Assembly: GCA_905160935.1 (NCBI GenBank)
Contig: CAJHZI010000552.1
Span: 219,501-283,500 of the forward strand
Reading direction: 5' to 3'
Source of the DNA: Enchytraeus crypticus
Taxonomy: Eukaryota; Annelida; Clitellata; Enchytraeida; Enchytraeidae
DNA: 64,000 bases
A program made the translations under genes and the position numbers. Below the pieces are notes generated by a model. It was not told the origin of the DNA. It searched no databases and worked only from the letters and a program-made list of their open reading frames with translations. Within the stretch, counting starts at the first letter, position 1, and every line of letters starts with the position of its first letter. Below, piece after piece: positions 1 through 12,300 of the stretch.

Positions 1-115
1 GTCATATGAATCAATCAGTCATATGAATCAGTCAGTCATACGAATCAGTCAGTCATATGAATCAATCAGTCATATGAATCAATCAGTCATATGAATCAAT
101 CAGTCAAATTAATCA
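1..115. repeat. 17-bp minisatellite
   Basis: About six tandem copies of a unit like CATATGAATCAATCAGT run from the window edge. Confidence 0.9.
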
Positions 116-349
116 ACCAATCAGTCGAATCAATCACACACATGAATCAAGAAATAATCGAGTATTTAATTAATGATCTGATTTATTAGATAAATACACC
201 GACCAGTAAATTATTCAGAAATTAGAATTCGCAGTCAGTGAAAAACATTTCACAATTTGACATCTCCCAATGACATGGCACTGAAAACTCTTCCATTCTC
301 AGTTCATTTCATCCAGAAATTTCCAACAAAGTATTTCCAACCCGGTATA

Positions 350-560
350 TCTAACAAGAAATTTAGAATCGCATTTTTTCAACCAGGATAATCCAACCAG
401 ATATTTCCAATCAGGTATTTCCAATCAGGTATTTCCAATCAGGTATTTCCAATCAGGTATTTCCAATAAGGTATTTCCAATCAGGCATTTCCAATAAGGT
501 ATTTCCAATAAGGTATTTCCAATAAGGTATTTGCAATCACGTATTTCCAATTAGGTCTTT
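350..560. repeat. 14-bp minisatellite
   Basis: Imperfect copies of ATTTCCAATCAGGT repeat about 14 times. The following 561-870 is ordinary AT-rich sequence in which I see nothing. Confidence 0.9.
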
Positions 561-875
561 GCGGTCGATATTTCCACTAGGATTTTCTGGTGGAATAACA
601 GCGGATTTAGAAACTAAATCTCTCAGGATCAATTCCGTCAACCTCATGACCACGCCAACAGCTAGCCAAATTAGGAAATGAATTAACTAGCTAGCTAGCA
701 TAAGTAAAAGGGCTACAAATATAACACTTATTAAAATTTACTAATACCATAAAAGAGCTAAACAGCCAAGTTCAACGTCTGATTACAAACTATTTGCTTG
801 ATAATTACAGAAATGATCAGATCCAGCTGCAATTCGAACAAACAGGCTCCAGTTTAACAGTCAAGCATTCTAACT

Positions 876-1013
876 GGCTGGAGCCAGTGGCGATGTCGTT
901 CAGACATTCGACCGCGGATCAGTATGTGTGGGGTTCAAATCTTGGGCTCGCCCATCACTTACATCGCATTCGAGTGAGGAAACTGACGTTAAAATTAGCT
1001 TTACCAGCTTTTT
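876..1013 (+). mobile_element. SINE-A copy
   Basis: A tRNA-derived SINE. It has an A-box-like GCCAGTGGCGATGTCG, then a B box GGGGTTCAAATC, then a non-tRNA tail ending AGCTTTACCAGCTTTTT. This copy is near full length. It lies downstream of receptor exon 13 on the opposite strand. Confidence 0.85.
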
Positions 1014-1060
1014 AATCAAATAGACAGTCAAACTAGCAGTAAAGAATTGAATAGTCTTAC

Positions 1061-1205
1061 CATTAAGCCCAGGGTGGGTTGCTCCACATCGACGGGTTCC
1101 TCCACAGGCAATGTCTCGGGTTCGTAATGGGCAGGACTGAGCGGAGTCTGCTCATATGTGCGCGGAAGTTTAAACCCGATCTTAAATATTTTCCTCCATC
1201 TTCTC
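1061..1205 (-). CDS. Receptor exon 13: juxtamembrane cytoplasmic segment
   Basis: The exon is phase 2 to 0, with donor ATG|GTAAGA. It encodes RRRWRKIFKIGFKLPRTYEQ followed by TPLSPAHYEPETLP. The basic stop-transfer run and nearby prolines fit a membrane-proximal JAK-binding region, but a clear Box 1 is not evident. The next exon lies left of the window or was not recognised in 1-1060. The junction sequence is repeated in the array at 1206-2075. Confidence 0.7.
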
Positions 1206-4200
1206 CTTAAACATCTGTCATGTGATAATAAACACATCACATGTAAATGTCACATCACATGATCATAAATACATCACATGTAAATGTCACATCACATGAT
1301 CATAAATACCTCACGTGATCATAAACACATCATATGTAAATGTCACATCACATGATCATAAATACATCACATGATCATAAACACATCACATGTAAGACAC
1401 ATACGTAAATGTCACGTGATCATAAACACATCACATGTAAGACACATACGTAAATGTCACATTATGAAAAACACATGTAAATGTAACATGATCATAAATA
1501 CATCACATATTAAACACATCTCTTCCTCAAACATCTGTCATATGATCATAAACACATCACATGTAAGACACATACGTAAATGTCACAGGATGAAAAACAC
1601 ATGTAAATGTAACATGATCATAAATACATCACATATTAAACACATCTCTTCCTCAAACATCTGTCATATGATCATAAACACATCACATGTAAGACACATA
1701 CGTAAATGTCACAGGATGAAAAACACATGTAAATGTAACATGATCATAAATACATCACATATTAAACACATCTCTTCCTCAAACATCTGTCATATGATCA
1801 TAAACACATCACATGTAAGACACATACGTAAATGTCACAGGATGAAAAACACATGTAAATGTCACATGATCATAAATACATCACATATTAAACACATCTC
1901 TTCCTCAAACATCTGTCATATGATCATAAACACATCAAATGTAAGACACATACGTAAATGTCACATGATAATAAACACATCACATGTAAGACAAAACTTT
2001 AAATATGTCACATGTCACACACATATGTATATGTGTCACACCTCCTCCTCAAACATTTGTCACATGATAATATAGCTTATTCTAGTATGTAAGTTTCAGT
2101 TCAATTAAATACATTTTAATAAGAACACTGAAAAGGGGCATTCAAAACTGTAGAGTTCACATAAATAACAAACAAACAAGCAAATGCAACAGAAGAAAAC
2201 ACACACTAAATGAGAACAATTGTGAACTTACGTGTAAACAAATAACTATCTGTAATCGCAACAATGGTACAATGGTACAGATAATCGCAACAATGGTACA
2301 ATGCTACAGATAATCGCAACAATGGTACAGCGGTACAGATAATCGCAACAATGGTACAGCGGTACAGATAATCGCAACAATGACCATTTAATTAGTACGT
2401 CGTTTAATTGCGAATATCAGCGAGCTAGGTTACGTGTTACACACGCAACAATGATACAGTAGTACAGATAATCGAACAGTGGTACAGATAATCGCTACAG
2501 TGGTACATATAATCGCAACAATGGTACGGATCACACCCACCTGTACCACGCGTAGAAGCCCACGAGCATGAGCACTAGTACAACAGCTGCAGAGATCACT
2601 ATGGCGCTGATATGAGATGTCCTGAGCACTGGACCAGCTGTTCTTATCTCAATTCTCTTGCTGGGACCTGAAGTCTCTCCTGAGAGAGACACGGAGTGAG
2701 CGACGACCACGTAGCGCCTCTCCTGCACCAGTGAGCCCAGCCTCAGCTCCGTCACGTGACCCGGCGACAGGAAATCCCCAAGTGGAAAAACCCTCCGTGA
2801 CATATCGTCTTCTGCGAAATGAGAAGAGAAAAGTGCGTGGGATATATAGTAATTTAGTTAAAACAATTTAGTTGTTTACATCAGCAACAACTTACAACAA
2901 GCACAAAGACATGATATGTACATGATTCTAGGATTCAAGTGTACATGTAGATTATGATAATGATATATACATGATATATACATGATATATACATGATATA
3001 TACATGATATATACATGATATATACATGATATATACATGATATAAAGCAGTCAATAAATCTGTTGGATACAAGGGGTATTATATGATTGATGGTAGTTTG
3101 GAATGTCATTAAAAAAAGAAAAAATAGGAAATTTTGAAGACAGTTAGAAATGCGTAGAAAGAAAAGCAGCAGGGATTGAAGGTGTACCAATAGATTTTCT
3201 GAAACGTTTCTGAAAACGTTCGAGGGAGATATTCTGTAGAAACTTGTAGGAGCGTATAATATCATTGTATGCCATGGAACTGCCGCTAGGCAGTACACTG
3301 AGAGAGAGAGAGAGTAAGAGAGAAGAGAGTGAGAGAGCGTGAGTAGCTGTGGCAGCCGATTAAAATTTGTTGTTGTTGATGTAGTGGTTACTTTCACTTT
3401 TGCTACATTAGTTGATGTTGTCATTATACGAATATAAAAGTCTATTCGTATCCTGACCCTGGTTAAACTGAGATTTAAGGGAAGATAATGATGATGAGTT
3501 GATGTTGCTATAGTTGTTGCGGTTTTAATTATGTTGTTGTTGTTACTGTTGCTTTCAATGATGTTGTTTTTGTAGTTGTTTTTAATGAGGTTGCTGTTGT
3601 TGCTGCGGTTTTTAATGACGTTGTTGTTGTTGCGGTTTTAATGATGTTGTCGTTGTTGCTGTTGTGGTTTATAAAGTTGTTGTTGTTGTTGTTGCGGTTT
3701 TTAATGATATTGTTGTTGTTGCTGTTGTAATGTAGCGGCCCACCTGACACTGGGTAGGATGACTCATCGTCTAAAACAGCCCAGTAGATGATGATAGCAC
3801 TCACAGGGGCCGGGCAGTCAGCTAAACGTCCTATCACTGTCACACTAAGTGTCACTTCCGTTCTGTCCACCTTAAGTTGACTTAACGTCGGTTTCTCAGG
3901 TACTGCACGCATAAAAAACCGTCAAGTTTATAGCAGACGTTTTGATCGGCCTATCTCTCTCTTCAGTGCACTGCCAAGTGGCAGATTCAAGGTGCATATT
4001 CATACTCAAAGTCTGTTTTCTCGCTCCATAAGAGCACTCCTTAGATCAATGATTTAATCCCTTCACAAAGTCTATGCCTTATCCATACCTTATGTAGCCT
4101 ATAGCTTGGGAAAAGTATGGCTTCTGAGGTGGTTTCTCGTTTCTTAACGGGATGATCGGTCTATATGATTCATAAAAAGTCAACAGGCATTACAATGAAA

Positions 4201-7200
4201 TGATCAACTATGTTGATATTGTGGATATATGACGTCCCTGACATCATCCTTGTATGAGGAAACGGACATTAAACCTTTATTATTATTATTATTATTATTA
4301 TTATAACATATTAACAACAATAATAACAACAATTAGAGTGCTACAGTCATCAATGACAACATCGAGCACTATTGAGACAAAATCAAGCCGGCGAGCAAAA
4401 AGAAGGTCCAAACACGGTGCAAATTACAAAATCCAGATAATCTGTCCAAAGTATATCTATCACTTTAATACCACATGTTTTAACCGTTAGGCAATTTAGA
4501 CCATTTTTCCATACAACCAATTCTGTGAAAGTCCGAGATTTTATTCTTAGATCAGCGCGGCTGGGATTCGAACCCACGAGAGTTCAATTCACCTCAGGAT
4601 CTGTCATTTAAAACTTCATGACGTTATCCCTACGCTATTAATACTTTCTAATAGCATTAAATTCATATGTAGCAAGTTCTGCAAATCTTGATAGCACGAT
4701 TAGATATCATAGGCCCATGTAGCAATTAGTGAATACCTTGTTTGTATCAATTGCCTTTTATTGGATCATTTGACGATTCGAGATCATAAAAGAGAAGATA
4801 AAATACAACAGTTCAATACAACAGTTCAATACAACAGTTCAATACAACAGTTCAATACAACAGTTCAGCACAATAGTTCAATACAAAAGTTCAATAAAAC
4901 AGTTCAATACAACAGTTCAGTACAACAGTTTGATACAACAGTTCAGCACAACAGTTCAATACAAAAGTTCAATACAACAGTTGTATTAGAAGATTTCATT
5001 GGCCAATTTAATACTGCAGTAATTACCACTTATCTTGATAGTAGCAAACAGTTTATCGGCTCATTCGATGAAACCTGACAATTGGAGCACAACTTTTTAC
5101 TAACCCATTTCATACACTAGCAATTAGCGCATACCCTGATTGTAACAAAGGATCCTATGGGCCCATTTGATGCCGCTAGCTCGTCTCCTGTCCCACTCGC
5201 TAACCGCAGCCAATCCAAATAGGTATCTGGCGTCGACGTCATCAGGTGGGAGTGGTATGCTGTAACTGGCATGACGACGAGAGCTTTGACTCCGCCTACG
5301 ACGCCTGTCAGTCAATTCTCTCCACGTAATATCCCCCGCCCTCAACTCCTTCCACATTAGCATTCCCTATAGTAGAAACACATTAGCATTCCCTATAGTA
5401 GGAACACATAGCCCTGTTTACTACACATTAGCATTCCCTGTAGAATAAACACATAGCCCTGTTTATTACAGATTAGTATTATCTATAGAAGAAACACATA
5501 GTCCTGTTTATTACACATTAGCATTCTCTGTAGAATAAACACATAGTCCTGTTTATTACAGATTAGCATTCCCTATAGAAGAAACACATAGCACTGTTTA
5601 TTACACATTTCCCTGAAAAAAGTAAACATGCAGTGTAAATGATCAACTATGTTGATATCTATCACTTTTAATGCCAAATGTTTAAACTGTTGGGAAATTT
5701 AGACCATTTTCCGTATAACCAGTCCTGTGAATATCTGAGATTTTACTCTAAGATAAGCGCTGCTGGGATACGAACCCACGAGGGTTAAATTCATCTCAGG
5801 ATCTGTCATTTAAATCTTCATGACGTTACCCATACGCCATGAAGAAGAAACACATGGCCCTGTTTAATACACATTAGCATTCCCTGTAGAAGAAGCACAT
5901 AGCCCTCCTTATTAATGGCTGGAGCCCGTGGCGTAGACGGTAAGATACTCGATCGCGGATCAGTAGGTGCGGGGTTCAAATTCTTGGCTCGCCCATAACT
6001 AACATCGCTTTCGAGTGAGGAAACTGACGTGAACCTTAGCTTTTTACACGCAAGTGTATTATCCCCTGCAGTGGAGCATAAATTCTTGCTTATGACACAC
6101 CTTTCCAGTATCACAACATACAAGCTATATTATGTATTTCAGACTTTGCGCAATAGGCCTAGTGCACAGTCTAAACTTCACTACAAACTAAAAACAGGAG
6201 TTTAATTAGATGAAAATAAAGTAAACAGAAGCCCCACCTTACACATCCGCCCATTAATAGATCTTTCCTCAGCAGGTGCGCTATCTGAGTCATCAGCTGC
6301 TGCAGATGAGTCATCACCAGCAGCAGCAGCTGAGTAAGAGGCAGCAGCTGGGTCAGCAGCAGCAGCAGCTGAGTCATCGACAGAGGCAGTTGAGTGAGAG
6401 GCAGCAGAAAGCAGCAGACTGGAGTCAGTGGTGGAGGCAGTGGTGGAGAACGACCCAGCGAGACACCAGACAGCAGTATAGTTCAAGGCATCATCAGTGA
6501 CGGTCCAGTGCAGAACTGCCTGAGATGATGAAGTCTGGTGCGTCAGAGTATCATTTAAAACAACCACCGGCTCTGATATCTCCACTACTGCGATCAATCA
6601 ATCAATCGATCAATCAATCCATCAATCAATCATCATCCTCCTCCCTTGAATCCCAACTAGGGTCGGGATACAAATAGACTGTCTCAAATCCTCTCTGTTC
6701 TACACCACACCATCAGCCAATCCCCTATTTGAGACTTACATTCGTTTAAATTATTGTAGCCATTTCTGGAGTCTAGGAGCTCACCAACCGAAAGCCCTTT
6801 CTGACGTTGGTAAAATCAATCAGTCGATCGATAATAGATAATCAAACAATCCATTAAATTGTCTAACAATTTATTTAAAAAACATCAATTAATCCATTAC
6901 TGTAATAGATTTAACTGCAATTGCCTTTAGTTCAAGTAATTGGTGATCAAATTCTGCATAACCTACTGATGGAACAATATATTGATTGAATATTTAATGA
7001 TAGAATTATCGATTAATTAATTGATTGATTGGCTACATACTATCAGAGCATAAGCACAACAATCTAATTAAATGACGTACACTCTAAAATAGTACATTAT
7101 CATCTTCCCTTGAATCCCAGTTTAGCCAGGGTCGGGATTCAAATCCTCTCTGTCATACACCACACCACCAGCCAATACCCTATTTGAGACTTTTCCATTC

Positions 7201-9211
7201 GTTTATTTTTTTGTAGCAATTTCTGGAGCCTAGTCGTTCACCAACCGAATGCCCTTTCTGACGTTGGAACGAATCTTACTGCTTTAGTCGCCTTCTACGA
7301 CACGTGCAGTCACCGGTTGATCAATTCTTCAAACAACCCGGACACAACACAGTGAACAAGACTAATAATAATAACAATAATAAATGTTTAACGTCCGTTT
7401 CCTCATACGAGGATGATGTCAGGGACATGGATGATGTCAGCAAATAATAAAAAAATATAAAAAAATAAACGTCTAAATTTAACGCTTAAAACCCAACATT
7501 TGTCACAATAAATCTTACATTCGGCAGATGGCGGCACCCGTACGACGGGTAGATGCAGAGAACTGTTGTAGTCCACTGTCTTGGCGGAGATCATACAGCT
7601 CAGCGGATGATTGGCGGACAGGTTAGCCACCGCTCGGTGGTGCGGTTCAGCCGGGTAGCCTCGGGGCGGCGGCAGAAATTCCTCCATCGACTTGACTTTC
7701 TTCTCGTAGTCGATGCACTCGATGCGGTACATCGTAACGCGTCCCCGCGCCTCGCCGTCTGTCATGGGCTGTAGCAATAGCAGCAGACGTTATTATAGTA
7801 AAGCTTTTGTAGTACGAAATGGGCAGGCCGACATTTATTACACTTGTAATAAATAAGATAAAATAGATAAGGCACAGGGGGTCCACGTCGTCATAAGCAG
7901 AATCCCCTAAGAATAATGGTGTATTAAAAGGAATGTTGAAGATGATTTAGAGATCCACTCGGATGTGGACATGAAGAGGAAAACGAAAGATAGAGATTAT
8001 TAGAGGCGTTATATATCCAGGACATATATGTGAAACATGGACCTTAAGGAAGGAAAATATTAGGAAACTAGAGGCATTGGAAATATGGATTTGGAGAAGA
8101 ATGGAGAGGATTAGCTGGACTCAAAAGGTTACAAATGAGGAAGTCCTGGAGAGAGTTGGCACAGATAGACAGTTGATAAATGTATTAAGAAATAGGAAGA
8201 AGAGATGGATAGGACACATTATAAGGGGGGAGGTCTATTAAAAGAGGTCATAGAAGGTAGAATGGAAGGAAAAAGAGGCAGGTGCAGGCCGAGATTAGGT
8301 ATGTTAGATGATTTAAAGACCCACTCATATTTGGACATGAAGAGGAAGGCGGAAGACAGAGAAGAGTGGAAGAAGAACACTATATACCATGGACCTGCCT
8401 GTAGGCAGTGCACTAAGAGAGAGAGTACGAAATGACCCAAAAGATAACATCATCATCATCATCATCTTCCTGTAAATCCCAGTTTAACTAGGGTCGGGAT
8501 ATGAATAGACTTGAATGACCCAAAAGATATAATATTAATAAAATAAATAAATAAACACACCTAATTATTAATATAAAAAGTTATATACTATAATATGGTT
8601 GACAGAATAATGTACTTGATTTAGAATTAATTTATGGAATACTATTCCACCTTATAAATGCAGTTTAGTTTAATTAGAGCAGTTAATTTGCACTTAACAA
8701 GCGAGTACCTCATCTGCATAGTATATTATTACTCTGGGTTTAACGTCCGTTTCCTCATATCACGATGATGTCAGGGACGTCCCCTCATCACATGTCACTA
8801 CAAATCGATTCACGATAAACGATCTGAAATAAACATGTGCTGTAGAGAAAGAAAAATATCCTAAACGGTGATTCAGCACGTAGTACTGCTCGAATCATTT
8901 TTATCCAGCTACATGCTCAAGACACCCGGGATATTAGACAAATGTTAACAATAAACTAAAATATCTGTCGTTGGAGTATGAAGTTGCTCCGGTAGCCATT
9001 GAAAACTGGGAATCCCCCGTGAATTCCGATGAAGTTGACTTCATTAATAAACTGCCGATATGCTGGAGATCTGTTTTCTTTCGTAAAGGCTTTTTATGAC
9101 TTTGCAAAGATTTAATTCAGCCCGCTTCAGCAATTTTTTTAAGCAGCTAGATTGATCGAATCGTTTTTATCAAACCCGGGGTCATTACACGAGGATAATA
9201 AATATAAAATA

Positions 9212-9247
<36 letters not shown>

Positions 9248-9341
9248 TAATAAAAATAATCCAATAATATAATAATCACTATAATAATAATAATACCAAT
9301 TTAATATAATACCAATATAATACCAATATAATAATAATAAT

Positions 9342-9382
<41 letters not shown>

Positions 9383-12300
9383 TAATAATAAGTGATAGGT
9401 AAGAGGACTACTGCCGTTACTGGAGATTTACGTGAGAAATCTTTCCTGTGGCAACGTTTGTCAATGGCTCTGCAGCGATACAATGCAGTTTGTTTCCGTG
9501 GTACTTTTGGTGACACGGCATTTTGGAGTGGAGAGCAGGATTAAAAAAGAAAAAAAGAAAAAGAATCCCCTACTTAGGGGGTTAAAAAAATCATAATAGT
9601 AATAATATTAATAATAATTTTTAGAAAAAGCTAAAGTTAACCTTACGTTAGATTCCTCACTCGAAAAGATGGGCGAGCCCAGGATTTGAAACCGCTCATA
9701 CTGATCTGCAGTCGAATATCTTACCGACAACGCCACTGGCTCCAGCCAATAGTAAAAAACGCCAGTAGCAACTAACAACTAGGCATGACAGTATCAACCA
9801 GGTCTCACCTGGAAGTAGATGACGACTGTTCTCCTGCCTCCGCTTCTCTCCACTTCCTCGAACACTGCTGAACTCACGTGCGGTGACGACGTGGGCACTT
9901 CACAAACAAATTAACAAAAAAAGCTAGTAAAGCTAATGTTATAGGAAGTTTCCTGACTAGATAGCGATATCAGTGACGGTCGAGCTCAGGATTTGAACCC
10001 CGCACGTACTGATCTGCGGTCGAATATCTTACCGACATCGCCAGTGGCTCCAGCCAGAGGGCGATGGCGAAATATTAATCCATCAACAACAGTATTCGTA
10101 GGATGAGAGTACTACAGGTAATATAATTGATTGATTATAATATATTAATCACATTAGCCTACACAATATAAAATTGTAACTAATCCATAATTTAAATCAC
10201 TCTTGAGGTTTAAACCGCAGATTGGTCACTAAATCCATAGTTTAAATCACTCTTGAGGTTTAAACCGCAGATTGGTCACTAAATCCATAGTTTAAATCAC
10301 TCTTGAGGTTTAAACCGCAGATTGGTCCCTAAATCCATAGTTTAAATCACTCTTGAGGTTTAAACCGCAGATTGGTCACTAAATCCATAGTTTAAATCAT
10401 TCGTGAGATCGTTAAAACTGTTGCATATCTCGCTAGTGAATGTGGCCGTGTATATCTGATTGATTGATTGATTGACTATTCAATTGGTATAGCAGCACAC
10501 CTAGCTCTGTCGTATTGTACGTGTAATTGCTCCACTCGCTCCACTCGCCATTGCACAACGGCCTGCAACTCACGGATACAACACAGTGAGCGTAGGCAGG
10601 AGAGTACATTAACAGCATGATCTCTCCCTTCATCTCACTCGCCTTCTCCGGAGTCCTCTCAGCTTTCTGCAACAGCATCGTCATTAGTGAGACTATCTGT
10701 GTCATTAGTGACACTATCTGATGCAACTGTGTCATTAGTGACTCTATCTGAAGTAACTGTATCATTAGCGACACTATCTGATACAACTGTGTCATTAGTG
10801 ACACTATCTGAAGTAATTGTGTCATTAGTGACACTATCTGATGTAACTGTGTCATTAGTGACACTATCTGATGTAACTGTGTCATTAGCGACACTATCTG
10901 AAGTAATAGCGTCAGCAATGAGACTATCTGAAGTAACTTTCTGAAGTAACTGTCTGAAGTAACTGTCTGAAGTAACTGTGTCATTAGTGACACTATCTGA
11001 AGTAACTGTGTCATCAGTGACACTATCTGAAGTAACTGTGTCATTAGTTACACTATCTGAAGTAACTGTGTCATCAGTGACACTATCTGAAGTAATAGCG
11101 TCAGTAATGAGACTATCTGAAGTAACTGTGTCATTATTGACACTATCTGAAGTAACTGTGTCATTAGTGAGACTATCTGAAGTAACTGTGTCATTAGTGA
11201 AACTATCTGAAGTAACTGTGTCATTAGTGAAACTATCTGAAGTAACTGTGTCATTAGTGAGACTATCTGAAATAACTGTGTCATTAGTGAGACTATCTGA
11301 AGTAACTGTGTCATTAGTGACACTATCTGAAGTAACTGTGTCAATAGTGACACTATCTGAAATAACTGTATCATTAGCGACACTATCTGAAGTAACTGTA
11401 TCATTAGCGACACTATCTGAAGTAACTGTATCATTAGCGATAGTTTAAAAATATCCAAAATAAGCCTACACTAAATCCAAGCTTAACGTCAGATTTCTAC
11501 ATGATAATTAATAATTATAATATATAATAACAATTTCCTTCATCTTTAGACTGATTTTCAGTAATTTGAAATTTGCACCCATTTTGGACCTTCTTATTGC
11601 TCACTGGCTTGGATTTGTCTCAATAGTGTCTGATGGTGTCACGGACGACAGTAGCACTGTAATTGCTGATATTATCATTATTATGATACCATGAGAGTGA
11701 CGGTGAGAGCATTGGTAAAGCTAAGGGTAACGTCAGTTTCCTCACTCGAAAGCGATGTCAGTGATTGGATGTGAATTTTGCACTTACTGATCAACTTTGA
11801 ATAACTTGCCTACAATCCACCGGCTCAGCCCAAAACTTGAACAATATAAAAGATCCTAAAGATCTGTCCGTTTGCACTATCAACATTTCTCAAATAAAAT
11901 ACGTGCATTACTCCAACCTCAACGAACAGATTGGACTCTTCTGGACTACATACGATAGACTAGACACAAAGCTGATGAAGCTAATTTTAACGTCAGTTTC
12001 CTCACTCGAAAGCAATGTCAGTGACGGGCGAGCCCAGGATTTGAACCCCGCACATACTGTTCCGTGGTCGAGTATCTTACCGACATCGCCACTGGCTCCA
12101 GCTACAAAACACGTAGAAACAAGAATCTTTAATAAATCCAGCACTCAAGCGTACAGTACCTCAGTGTAGTTCCTGAGCGGACAGGTTAGGCTGATGTTGT
12201 ATTTTAGGGGTTTGCCGGAAGCTGGAGGTCTAAATGCTATTTGATATAAGGAAGTTCCTTTAATTTCCTTAGCAACCAGTTTTTGGACAGGACCGGGTCG

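Noticed and set aside
1371-2075. 234-codon open frame on the plus strand rich in Ile, Ser, His and Asn
   Set aside because: It is a translation of the minisatellite, with units repeating exactly with the DNA period and no independent coding signal.
10667-11450. Regular open frames on both strands, and a CRISPR-like look
   Set aside because: Units of 30 bp are contiguous with no unique spacers, frames are open on both strands because 30 is a multiple of three, and the real exon begins only at 10666.
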